A DNA stretch of 64,000 bases, from contig CBFFRQ010000018.1 of NCBI GenBank assembly GCA_965644315.1, forward strand, positions 868,001-932,000, written 5' to 3'. Within the stretch, counting starts at the first letter, position 1. Each line of letters starts with the position of its first letter. Source of the DNA: Caecitellus pseudoparvulus (Eukaryota; Bigyra: Bicosoecida). The translations under genes were made by a program, and so were the position numbers. The notes below the pieces were generated by a model, which did not search any database, had not been told where the DNA came from, and saw only the letters and a program-made list of their open reading frames with translations. Positions 22,401 to 32,163 of the stretch are shown here, piece after piece.

Positions 22401-22811
22401 GAGGTCCTCTCCTTGCATGGGGCTGGCTGCGTCGGCCTCCAGGTCGCGTGCCGTCACTGCAGCAGGCTGCTCGTCGTACGCCAGCAGCGTTTTTGCGCGG
22501 GACACGACGGGCAGACCGTGCTCCCGTGTGTTGACGGGGGAGTGCAGCTCAGGAAGCCGTGATGTGGGATGCACGTGACCTGAGTGGTTGAGTGACATGT
22601 TGTCCACGCGCATGTCGTCCACGTGGGCGTGTGGGTGGTCCAGGGGCACAGCCTCGCCTGGCTGATGCAGCCGAGCGGTACGCGAAGCCTCGTGCACTGA
22701 CGCGTGCTCCTGGCCGTATGCACCATGTCTGGAAAGGTGGCTGTCCAATATCACATCCCGCAGCCGGTGCAGGTCCATCGTCACCTGGCGAATGCTGACG
22801 TTGGAAGCCAT
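19401..22811 (-). CDS. Pro/Ala/Ser-rich coiled-coil protein with PH-like C-terminus
   Basis: A single-exon 1136-residue protein. Most of it is low complexity (Pro, Ala, Ser, Gly, Gln), typical of disordered scaffolds. Residues about 460-565 form a clear coiled coil rich in Gln, Ala, Glu and Leu (ATAALAQQATVHENILAEHH and onward). The last 160 residues are ordered: VMWLDMEGEVPLLRWGKE, GTLLVIQGQTRGLDVQMAS and a closing helix EERDVLAHGLRSLF resemble a PH-like fold. No catalytic motif is visible. GC-skewed codons and simple-repeat DNA make alternative frames open throughout; this frame was chosen because it carries both the coiled coil and the ordered C-terminal domain. It is divergent from the LRRC9-like gene. 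Confidence 0.75.
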   Translation of the reverse strand: MASNVSIRQVTMDLHRLRDVILDSHLSRHGAYGQEHASVHEASRTARLHQPGEAVPLDHPHAHVDDMRVDNMSLNHSGHVHPTSRLPELHSPVNTREHGLPVVSRAKTLLAYDEQPAAVTARDLEADAASPMQGEDLMATTSRSFAGSHHRSLLDETLPPHALASTWGASSTAASTQAGRQPTPRTRNPRVTQLLQRLADADSVRGDPAALLTASVAATRSRHALTQAASPRPQQPDRSRAHERYDPDAEFTADLLSRTAMPPSPATAWLRGQGGSTAPDHAAAAPGSSRAVASSTSSTSSSDSDGAGPAAAPEQWSLRQLSQPGSAQGGGYQSYAATHRSRGSPAPVWPRPSPDTPPAPPSRPLHEAVTPVPGPEPSGAEGPGSGSRTHSAPTAATPSSSRRPDRATSQTQGGGAGSPTAWRFAPRPLQSSGRPSDGSPAFPPQQQASTPFQRPPASVGPTPPSTTLASPQQLSQAVSEATAALAQQATVHENILAEHHVMLREVATAQKETQSAISQMQAAQLDALAAQGQLMDTLRAIQAQQAADKQEHAEAIATLQAQTQDLQRAQQAVLEAPPTPALLVGATAPGPAPAATTTATATEPAPAVAQAPAPPLWPPGPTDSSPARGDTVRLGEAPTRVRQRAPGAVRGVSPPQPAGGTGEGGGRVPPHMRHSTTPGEVGGTMSPLPVIPPAQPNTASGQSIPPSAPPSAVPGPAPGSGGAGDASVAAQAGSGSSGGSKHTAAAQRPAAQLPQAEPGSGQTRPAHARAPAAPPSVVAPTLRPAAPSSRHAPARPLAAAQAGTGGPPSQQEEEAGSSQGPGPGSLAGTPAPPSTTRAPGSTASAAAAGPGGSEDGGHVAPGSPVPLGSRGEAPSYDPPAQQEEQGGTTGEPPSAPTGPSTSTTPAPPQADAAEQAGARAVSFAPSPPPSPPAAPETAPSPTPAPAPAPVQAQGEVEPSQAAAAAGDSQEGEGPTSARQFMPDTEFLRLLLHGIRFTKHGRWGSPHTRVMWLDMEGEVPLLRWGKEGSDMDAPPDSDKAMPVSGIVSVDTGLASANLRRTGSGASPGTLLVIQGQTRGLDVQMASEEERDVLAHGLRSLFLQPGALGTSINAVLAEDAEDAQQLDSEHAEGTAQQG

Positions 22812-23291
22812 GTCGCCGAACTGCGGAAGTTGAGGTTGCCGTCAACTTCCGCGGTCGACAGCGAGGGTGGGACAGGGCAAGCACGAAGCAGTCCAAAGCA
22901 CGAACGCGCGGTGGTTCAAGCGTGCACACTTGGGTACGGGGAAAGTGTGATTGGCAGGAGGCCCGCAGACAGGCATGCCCCCTGGCAGTCAAGCTTCTGC
23001 CCAGCAGGCAAGTGCAGACGCTGCAAGTGGACCAGCCTGCCCACGAGCAATGAGGTTCCCCGCCACCAAACTCAACGCGACGCATAGGGGCGCTTCCGTC
23101 AAAGTCTGCATTGCGCCGGCGTGCAAGTGCGTGGCCACCTCGACGCCCAGGGGCCAACCTGCGCGACACCTTTGGCCTGCGCTCACAACTTCCCAGACCT
23201 CGCCCGTTGGCATCAGCAGCCCACTGCCGTTGCGCCTGGCTGAGTGAGGCTGTGCGGCAGGGCACGAAAGAGTGGCATAGCAGGCATTGTC
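22812..23291. promoter_or_regulatory. Divergent promoter region
   Basis: These 480 bases lie between the start codons of the leftward Pro-rich protein gene and the rightward LRRC9-like gene. I find no coding frame with a domain or splice partner. It presumably drives both genes; no named element was recognised. Confidence 0.4.
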
Positions 23292-26200
23292 ATGGCAGCA
23301 CTTGGAGGGCTCCTGCAGCTGGACGAGTCGTTGCGAGAGCTGGTGCGGCACGCTAGGCGGCCATGTCTGAGCCTGTGCGGCGTTTCTGTCCTGCACCACC
23401 CCCACCCCCGTTCCATCCTCCCCGTCGGCACAGTTGGAAGTGCAGGGCATTTCCTTGGAGAAGTTCCCTGATGATGCTCCCTTTGTCAAGACTATTGACG
23501 TGTTTCAGCCCAAGGCAGTGGAATTCTCGAGCTTGGCCGCCTTTCCCGGCATTCGGGAGGCATCACTGGTGCAGGCGCCCAAGGTGTCAAGCCTCGCGTT
23601 GCCGCCAGGCTCTTGCCCCTTGCTGCAGCAGCTATGGGTGACTCAGTGCTGCCTCACCAGCATGGCGCCAGTGTCAGCGTTTGGCCACCTCACAACTCTC
23701 GTGCTGGATGGCAACCGCATCACGACTCTGGACGGCCTGGACAGCTTGCCGCGTCTCACCCGGCTGTGGGTAAACGACAACCGCTTGACCTCTCTGGAAG
23801 GCCTGGCCGCCGCCCCGAGTCTGAAGGACGTCTCTCTCGCCCGCAACCGCCTGCAGAGTGTGCACGCGGAAGTGGAAGCCTGCACCTCCCTCGAGTCACT
23901 GAACTTGGCAGGCAACCGCATCGGGCACTTCCAAGACCTGCTGCCTTTCAAGCGCCTGCCTAACCTGCGAGAACTCAGCATGGCAGACCCCCACTGGGGA
24001 AAGAACCCCGTGTGCAGCCTGTCCAACTACCGCACCTTTGCCCTGTACCACCTGACCCAGCTGCAGGCGCTGGACGCCATGCACATTTCGCAGGCTGCGC
24101 GCGCGGGCGCCGACTCGACGTTCGTCAAGAAGGCCATGTACTACCACATGCGCATCAAGATGCTGAAGCGCAACACGGCAGCTGCAGTGCGCCGGGCGCG
24201 CTTCCTTCTCCAGAAGTACACCCGCCGCCTGCTGCGCGCCGCTCACCCACTGCAGCGCCAGCGCCACGCCGTGCTGGCCCTGCTGGCTGAGCAGTGGCTG
24301 GGTGCGTCAGGCGCAGGCCAGGTGCTGGATGGTGGCAGTTCGGAGGGGCACGCCGCCTTCGCACGGGCGGTGTCGGCAGCCGAGGCGTGTGCAGGTGCAG
24401 CGGAGCCCTGGGACGAGGCGGGCCCGGCCGTCCCCCACACAGTGGAAGCTGTGGAGGCTCACCCGCTGGGGGCTGTAGAGGGAGCGCTGCGCGCCCTGTC
24501 GCAAGCCCGAAGCGACGTGGCAGGGGCCGTGAGTGGGCTTCCGGCTCCGCTGTCCAAGCCGGCGCGAGCTGAAATCGCGGCCAAACTGGCAGCCTTGGAC
24601 GGCATGCTGGCTTTGCGCAGTCGACAGCTGTACGCCTTGCGACAACTGTTCCTGGTTCTGCAGGAACGCCTACAAGCCCTGTCTCATTGCCACGTGTCCC
24701 GGCTCATGCTGGAGCTGAACACCGGCGGCAACATTCGGTTTGAGGACGGACGGCCCTCTGACGCCTGGTTCAAGTCCTGTGTCGAGCTGCTGCGGTCCAG
24801 ATTCTACAAGCAGGACTTCGCGCAGCTTGGCGTGCGGGGACTCCGCGTCCAGCGCGTCACGCGCATTCACAACCGCCACCTGCGCACACGCTTTGACGCA
24901 CGCGTGGCCCAGGTCGTGGCTGGACACCCCGAGCTGGCGGCCCAGCTGGCAAGGGTCTCCAAGGCTGCCAAACGCGCAGGGTCGTCGGGGGACAGCTCCA
25001 GCTCTGGCTCCAGCAAGTCCAAGCGGGGCTTGGAGTACCTGTTCTACACGCCGCCCTGGTCAGGCAGTGCGGGGGCTGTTGGCGCTCGTGAGGAGGCCCT
25101 CGCGCAGTGCCAGCGCATTGGGGAGCTGGGCTTCCAGGCACGCCACGCAGAGGTGGAGGCACCGGTGCTGCCCCTGGTGGAGGACGTCAACCACGCTGTG
25201 CCTGTGCCGCAGACTTTTGCACCGGCGGGGAAGCGTTTCTACAGGCAGAAGTCGGCGCGAGAGGAGGGGCACTTGAAGGCTGCAGCGGCGGCACATGCCG
25301 TGTTCACAGCCAGTGCTCGACTGGAGAGCAGGGACAGTCTCCTTCGCCGGGGAGGCCTGGCCCCCCAAGATGCAGAAGGCACGTCGCTCTCCCTCTCCGC
25401 CTGCGGCATCCCCTTCACAAACTCGCTAACCTGCTGCGACTACCCTCGCCTGGCACACGCTGTGGCCACAGCGTTGACCAGCACTGACAGTGGCTGGAAG
25501 CCTACGTACCCTGCAGGGTACGCGCCGTTAGCTCGTGAATCCGGCCCGTCACCCCTGGCACCCAACTCCTCTGCAGCTGCAGCCGCTCTCACACCCTCCA
25601 TTGCCACGGCTGCCAGCAGGAGGATGTACAGCACGGCGGTGGAGCAGGGGCCCTTCGACCTGTCTGTGTCGCCCTCCTCTCAGTTTGAAGGCGCCGTGCC
25701 ACCACACGCACCCCCCCCTCGTGAGCGAGTGGGGGTGCTCGGCGGTGTCACGGCTTGGAACACTGCTGCAGGCCTGGACACCCAGGATCCCCGAACACGG
25801 TATGCTTTGGAGGCAGCTGTGCGTCTACGTCATGCGGGAGAGGAGGGTGACCCTGCTGTGCTAAGCTTGGGGCAGTCCTCGTCCGTGACCGCTGCAACAA
25901 GCGAGCAGGGGGGTAAGGAGGATGAAGGTGGGGGGGCAGGAGGCGAAACGGGGGGGGGGACCTCGGCGCCCACCGTACCGAAGTATGCTGGAGTTCCCCT
26001 GCACGACCCGCGGGTGTGTGAAGGCGTGCTGGTGGTGTCCAAGGTGTTCCTGGGCATGTGCGCCTTGCCAGAGTTCGCGGCAGGTGCCGCGGGGCAGTAC
26101 ATGCAGGCCGCTGTGCCCCCTCGAGATCCCCCGCCGGACCCACCTGCCCCGGGCATGTCCCGTGCTGGGGCGCGGCCCCTCACCGCCGCAGACGTCTCTG

Positions 26201-29200
26201 CTGCCTGCCAGCGGGACGGAGAGGGTTTTGACCCTGAGGACGGCGTGGCGGACACGCCGGGAGGGGACGATGCACCACCACCTCCCGTGCCAGTTCCGCT
26301 GCACTCCGTCATGCAGTGCTGTGCGGACGACGCACGGCAGAAGCAGTGGGTAGTCATGGACCCCGCCCTGGCGCTGCCCGAGTACATCATCGAGTTTGAG
26401 TACGTGTGGGGAGGAGGCGCCGGTGCCAGCGATCCTGCGCAGGAGGCACAAGACATAGATGCCACTGTGGCAGCAGAGCTGGCCGTGCTAGCCGGTGGTG
26501 GTGGCGCACCACGATCTGGCGCCCCGGCACCCTCGCTGCCCCATCAGGAAGAAGCCGACCTCCGTCCAGTTGTGCGGCCCCTGGCAGCCTTCCTCCAAGT
26601 CTGCCGAAGCACCGTGGCTTCGTCCGATGCCCTGGCTAGGGCCCTGCCTGCGGGGCCCAGTGGCATGCCAAGCATGCTCCCGCCCATGCCAAACCACGCA
26701 GAGCAACATCTGGCACCTGCCGCGCTGGCCGCACTGTCCGCGCTGCGCCTGCCCCCTCCAGCAGAGGCTCTAGTGTCTGGAGTGACATCAACTGACGGGT
26801 CGCTTGGGCGATGGGTGCTGCAAGGCATTCTAACTGCAGCCAGTGGCGCGTCAAGGCTGTATGGAGCCCAGCCTACCCCCCCCCTGCACTCGCTTGCGTA
26901 CTTGAACTTGTCTGGCGTCGGCCTGCGCAGTTTGTCAGTGGGCGCAGAGCAAGGCGCAGATGGCGAAGTGACCTGGCCGCTGGACGCCTGCCCTGGTTTG
27001 CGCGTGCTGGACCTCTCCTTTAACGCACTATCCAGCCTGCCAGCCGGTGCGTTGTGGGCTTGCCAGGCCCTGGTGCGCCTTGACCTCTCCTGCAACGCCC
27101 TGGAACACATCGAGCGTGGGGCGCTGGGCGGAGATGGGGAGGCGCGGTCCAGCGGGCCTGGCGCTTCGCTGCAGGTGCTGAACCTGAAAGGGAATGCCCT
27201 GCAGACCTGGGCTGATCTGGAGGAGGTGCAGCACGCTGCCGGCTACCTGCAGGAGCTGGACCTGCGGGACAACCCCATCACCGAGCTGTCCCAGCCGCTG
27301 CCCCTGCGCAACCATGCACCATGGAGGGGCGAGTCTGGCTCGGTTGCGGCCTCCGGCCCCACCCCGCTTCTCACGCTGACGTTGGCGAAGCCCAGTGGGC
27401 TTGGTGCAGGGGACGCGGCAGCAGGGGCTCAGTACCGGCCCTTGGTAGTGAAGGCCTTCCCACACCTGCGGGCGTTGGACGGCATGCCGGTCAGCCCGCG
27501 TGACAAGGCCGGAGCGGCCAGCGGGGCCCGGCACATCACCCCCGCCCTTGCCTTTGCCTGCGGCCTGGATGCTTTGGGTGACCCCGTGCTCCCCCCGCAA
27601 GCCGCTGCCTCGTCGCCAACATGGCCCCCTGCATCGCCAGCAGCTCCCCGGAGGACTGCGTGGGGCGCAGAGTCGCCGACATCGGCAGGAGGGGGCCCCC
27701 GGGTCCTCGAGGATTCTGTGAGCCCCGTGGCACCCTCCCGGCAGCACAGCCAAGCGTGGCTGTCTTTGCACAGCTTGGACGTTTCCCGGCAACAGCTGCA
27801 GTCCTTGGCCCCCAGTTCGCGGCATGTGCCGCCGCTGGAGGCGCTGGATGCTGCCCATGCCAAGGTCACAGAGCTGCGCGGGCGCGTGCCGCGGGCCAGC
27901 GACGCAGCATCACCTCGCTCCCCAGCACCTACTGCGGATCAGCTCAGCACGCTGCGGAGTATGGCGCGACTCAGGCGCCTGGACGCCAGTTTCAACGACC
28001 TTCAAGACCTGCGGCCTTTATGTGCCCTGCAGAGCCTGGACACGCTCATCCTGGAGGGCAATGCCATCCAAGACCTCACTGGAGTTGGCAAGCTGACTGG
28101 CCTCACGCAGCTGGACCTGGGTCGAAACTACATCGGGGATGCAGCCCTCGCAGCCGCTGGCCCCGCACTGGCCAGGTTGGAGCACCTGTCCCAGCTATCG
28201 CTGGAGGACAACTGCATTTCGGACTTGACCCCCATTTCAGGGGTAGCGTCTCTTGTGGAGTTGTACATGGGGCAGAACGCCCTGAAGGGCTTGGGTCAGA
28301 TCATGCGCCTGCGCAGCCTTCCACGCCTGATCATCTTGGACCTTGCTGGCAACCCGCTGGCCAGCGTGGAAGAGTATCGCCCATTCACTGTGTACCACTT
28401 GAAGCGCATTAAGGTCTTGGATGGGCTGGGTGTGGACGCAGCGGAAGCCACGAACGCCAGCGACCGGTTTGCTGGCCGCTTGACGCGGGAGTATCTGGAG
28501 GACAAGGTTGGGGCTGCCGCTTTCCCTTCCCTGCGTGAGTTGGACCTGTCAGGCTGCCGCATCCGCAAAGTGGACCCTCTGCACCCGACAGATTTCAGAT
28601 GCCTTGCGGTGGTGAACCTGGCCCACAATGCCTTGGACGGGCATGCCCTCATCGCGCTGCGAGCTTTGCCCCACTTGAGTGTGCTGCGCCTGAACAAGAA
28701 CAGGGTCACCTCCCTCACTGCGGTGTTCAGGACACCGCCCACAGAGCTGGAGGCGAATCTGGGTGTTGGGCCTGGGCACACCTGGTTCAGGGCCCTGGAA
28801 GTGCTGCAGCTGGGGCACAACGGCATCACCGACATGGCCGCGCTGCACTTGAGCTCGCTGCCCAGCCTGAAGGTGCTGTCCCTCGTAGGCAACGACATTT
28901 CCCGTATTTCGGGGCTGGAGGGCTGCATGGGCCTACGAGAACTGGCGTTGACCAACAACCGGCTGAGGGCACTGGACATGGAGGCGCTGGCACCCTTGGT
29001 GAACCTGGCGCACCTGCACATAGGCGAGAATGCCCTGCGAGGCTTGGCTGGTGTGCGCGTTCTGACTTCGTTGCAGAGCCTGACCTTGACCTCCAACCGC
29101 ATCCCCGACTTGAGCGAGGTGGGCCACCTAGCCGCCTTGCCCTTGCTTAAGGCCCTGCACCTGGGAGGGAACCCCGTCACCCGCAAGCCCCAGTACCGTG

Positions 29201-29622
29201 TCGGCGTCGTGAAGCGCATGGACTTGCTCGAGACGCTGGATGACGTACCCGTGACTGACGAGGAGAAGGCCGAAGCAGAGGCCATGTTCTACGCAGAGCA
29301 GCGCGCTGCTGGGATCCTGCCGCCCGGAGCACCAGACGCCCCTTCCGAGGGGGGTTTGACCCCCACGCCCAACCCCATGCCCCCTGTGCGGGGCGCTGTC
29401 GGCTTGCCTGGCTCTACCAGTGCTGGGCTACGAGTGACACCTGTTGAGCTGGGGGCCGGGCATGTGCAACCCACTGTCGTAGCCGTCGGTGCACTGGCCG
29501 AGGCTCAGCCGCGCACCAGGCGCTTTTTGCGAGCAGGAGCGGGCGTGGGGGGCGGAGCATCCGACCGGCTCGCTCGGGGAAGGCCAGGAGGGCGTGCCTC
29601 AGCAAGGTATGGGCTTCGCTGA
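23292..29622 (+). CDS. LRRC9: LRRC9-like giant leucine-rich-repeat protein (ciliary)
   Basis: Exon 1 (23292-23342, 17 codons) joins in phase 0 to the long exon 23434-29622 across a 91-base intron; the long exon has no ATG at its head, so the small exon is needed. About 2079 residues. Many SDS22-type leucine-rich repeats (LxxLxLxxNxIxxLxGL) occupy the N-terminal 220 residues, a middle block near nt 26880-27330 and the C-terminal 500 residues. The segment NPVCSLSNYRTFALYHLTQLQALD followed by KKAMYYHMRIKMLKR closely matches the first LRR cap and following helix of animal LRRC9 as I remember it. LRRC9 relatives occur in ciliated organisms, so a role in the axoneme or its assembly is likely. This protein is longer than animal LRRC9 (about 1450), with a large disordered Gly/Pro-rich insert (nt 25500-26700). 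Confidence 0.85.
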
Positions 29623-29739
29623 GCACAAAACCCCATCCCCGGACTTAGTCGTGGAATTCACCCATCATCATTCCACTGCTCTGTCACGCACAGCGAGAGT
29701 ACCCCACACTGGTGGCCGCTGTCCACCCACTGGCCAGCC

Positions 29740-31236
29740 ATGGCAGATGAAGCCACGTCAAAATCCGCAACAGCCCCAGCTCCGCTGCCGCTCGCAACAG
29801 TGAAAGCGCCAGTGTCTGCAGGCCAACCGCCAACTCCGACTGGCATTGACTTGCCAGTGGTCACGAGCAAGCCGCGGCAGAAGGTGCCGTTGGGGGCTGG
29901 CCTCTCCCACACCTCCTGGATGAGGCTGGTGCAGTCAGGGGAACCGCTGTCGAAGCACGCGCCTGGCCCAGGCAAGCCGCCGCGGAAGATCACTTTGGCC
30001 GAAGTCAGGCAACATGCATCTCGAACAGATGCGTGGATGGCAGTGCGGGGCTTCGTGTATGATGTCACGCTGTACTGCGAGTTTCACCCGGGGGGGGTCG
30101 AGGAGATCATGCGAGGCGTGGGAGACGACGCCACGGACTTGTTTGAGGAGTTTCACCCCTGGGTGTCTGTGGAGAGCATGCTTCGCCCGTGCCTCATCGG
30201 CCGGCTTGTGCCTGACCTTGCGGGGGGTCCTGACGCCGCTGCAGCGTATGCTGCACAGCGGGCGCTCGGCAGCGGCCAAGGCTTCTCGTCGCTGCCTGCT
30301 ACACCCGCCGGTGCAGCTGTCGCCTCCGCGTACGGGCCTGCTGGGACAGCAAGTGCTGCCATGCGGGTGGGTGGGCTCGCTGCGGGGTCAGGAACCACTC
30401 TCAAGCTCCTCACACCCGCGACTGTCGGGAAGTGGCACCGGGTGAAGGTGCTATTTCGCAAGGACATCTCAGACGATGGCTGCTGCGTGCTCATTCGGTG
30501 TGAGTTGGCCACACGCCAGCAGCGCTTGGGGCTGGACAGTGCCGGGAAGCATGTGCGAGTGCGAGTGCCGGACGCTGGCGCCGCCTCGGGCGAAGGAAAG
30601 CCTTTCCGGGAGTACACGCCTGTGTCGTCGCTCAGTGCAAGTGGCTTCTTTGACTTGGCAGTGAAGCTGGTCCCGGAGGGAGCGGTCTCGCCAGCCCTGT
30701 GCAAAGTGTCAGAGGGAGACGTGTTGGAGATTTCAGGGCCACGGGGGGAGCTCAAGTACACCCACGGGATTGCTACTTGGGGGGGGCGTGCGAGGCAGGC
30801 CAGCTGCCTTTGTCTGGCTGGTGCGGGCAGCGGTGTCACGCCCATTCTGCAGCTTGCGCAGGCAGTGGCTACGGATGCAGAGGACAAGACCCCTGTCCAC
30901 ATCATCGTCAGCCACCGAACAGAGCAGGCCGCCATGCTGAACCGGGAGCTCTCCGCCCTGGCTATGCAACACGCCAACGTCCACCTTCACATCGTCACGA
31001 CGTCTGCCTCTGATTCGCCTGCCAGTCAAGAAGAGGCTGCTTCCTCTGCCCTGTCACATTCCCGCATCAGCCGCGCAAGTGGCGCGCGCATCACCACCGC
31101 GACTCTCAGCGAGCACTGGCCCAAACCCGACGCAAAAGCCGTCTGCATGTGGTGCGGCCCACCTACCTTCAATGCTTTCATGGATGACGCCGTGCGGGAG
31201 CTGTACTACGTCGCTGAGAACTGCTTTCAGTTCTGA
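29740..31236 (+). CDS. CYB5R4: Cytochrome b5 / cytochrome b5 reductase fusion (NCB5OR type)
   Basis: A single-exon 498-residue flavohemoprotein. The cytochrome b5 domain (residues about 85-165) has the axial histidines in FHPGG and in EEFHPWV. The preceding VPLGAGLSHTSWMRL segment matches the conserved lead-in of CYB5R4 (NCB5OR). The reductase half (residues about 225-498) has the FAD-binding REYTPVSS motif, GDVLEISGPRG, the NAD(P)H-binding GSGVTP motif, and a C-terminal CGPPTFN followed by aromatic F. It would pass electrons from NAD(P)H through FAD to heme and on to acceptors such as desaturases. Animal members have a CS domain between the two halves; here the 60-residue linker is Ala/Gly-rich and no CS domain is recognisable. 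No membrane anchor is visible. It follows the LRRC9-like gene by 117 bases. Confidence 0.92.
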   Translation: MADEATSKSATAPAPLPLATVKAPVSAGQPPTPTGIDLPVVTSKPRQKVPLGAGLSHTSWMRLVQSGEPLSKHAPGPGKPPRKITLAEVRQHASRTDAWMAVRGFVYDVTLYCEFHPGGVEEIMRGVGDDATDLFEEFHPWVSVESMLRPCLIGRLVPDLAGGPDAAAAYAAQRALGSGQGFSSLPATPAGAAVASAYGPAGTASAAMRVGGLAAGSGTTLKLLTPATVGKWHRVKVLFRKDISDDGCCVLIRCELATRQQRLGLDSAGKHVRVRVPDAGAASGEGKPFREYTPVSSLSASGFFDLAVKLVPEGAVSPALCKVSEGDVLEISGPRGELKYTHGIATWGGRARQASCLCLAGAGSGVTPILQLAQAVATDAEDKTPVHIIVSHRTEQAAMLNRELSALAMQHANVHLHIVTTSASDSPASQEEAASSALSHSRISRASGARITTATLSEHWPKPDAKAVCMWCGPPTFNAFMDDAVRELYYVAENCFQF

Positions 31237-31253
31237 TCAGCGGTGCACTTGCA

Positions 31254-31804
31254 TTACTCGAGCAAGTGCTGCAGCTCCTCTTCCAACTGGTCTTCCACAG
31301 CAACAATGTCCTGCTCTAGGCGGTCCTCTGTCGCCTCCACCTGCTCCGCCTCCTTCAAGACTCTTGCAGCACGTTTCAATGCATGCTCCCGGGCTGCTGC
31401 CGTGGCACTGGCTGCGCTGAGCACTTTCTGAGATTCCTGGAGATGCTTCAAGAGCTGTCCTTTTGACTTTCTTCCCCCTTCCATACCCTTGCAGGCGTCG
31501 AGCAGGCCAGAGCCCTCTTTGCCCGTTCGTGTCTTCGTTTTGGAGAGGCCAGCGGTGAGATGCTGCGTTGCAGCCGTCACGGCAGCCTCAACAACCTCGC
31601 GCAGCAGTGCAGGCATGCGGGTCGTCTGAAGCCCCCGCCCTTGTTTTGTCAGCTTCAATGGTTTGGTCGGGGACTGCCTCGCTGCATCCGGCTTCCTCCT
31701 GCGCACAGCGGGCGGGGGTCAACGCAGAGTGCGGCGTGTGGTGCACTGCAGCACGGCCGTGCGCGGACGCACGCCTTGCGGGCTCGAGTGCGGGGATGAG
31801 CCAT
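31254..31804 (-). CDS. Small basic coiled-coil protein, 158 aa
   Basis: Two exons, 31773-31804 and 31254-31698, joined across a 74-base GTGCGT...GCGCAG intron; the phase closes (GC+G) and gives MAHPRTRARKARKPDAARQ. The main exon has no ATG at its head, so the upstream exon is required. The first 35 residues are strongly basic (nuclear or nucleolar-localisation-like). The remainder is helical, ending in an acidic coiled coil (KEAEQVEATEDRLEQDIVAV). No family recognised. It is convergent with the CYB5R4-like gene (17 bases between stops) and divergent from the polymerase gene. Confidence 0.6.
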
Positions 31805-32163
31805 GTCGGAGGAGAGTGGTGTTGTGGGGGAGGAGCCCTTGGTACAGGAAATAGCAATTTTGCAGAGCTAGAGCGACGTACTCAGATTTGCGAAAGGGAC
31901 AAAGATGACTGGACAAGCAACTGTGATTCTGCTTCCGTAGTGATACTTGCGCAATGGTCCCAATTTTTCTACCCCCAACACAACATTTGGTCGTTACTCT
32001 ACACGCTCGTTATATCCGGGTGGAGAGGCTCGCCTGCTCAACGTTGCTGCGAGCCTCCGCGGGCGTGCCGTCAGGCACCTTGCGCCAAGCAGCGCCTCTG
32101 CACCCTCCGGCAGCTGCATGTGATTGCGGTCAGACGCAGTGCTGCCCTGATGCTGGCCACACC
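31805..32163. promoter_or_regulatory. Divergent promoter region
   Basis: These 359 bases separate the starts of the small basic protein (leftward) and the DNA polymerase (rightward). The polymerase frame is open upstream to 31954, but that extension has no conserved sequence, so I treat it as 5' UTR or promoter. Confidence 0.4.

Noticed and set aside
28296-29285. 329-residue open frame on the minus strand
   Set aside because: Antisense of the LRRC9-like repeats; Ser/Arg-rich mirror of leucine codons.
31954-32163. N-terminal extension of polymerase iota
   Set aside because: The 70 extra residues are unconserved and cysteine/proline-rich, and lie in the divergent promoter; the ATG at 32164 is closer to the conserved HIDVD start.
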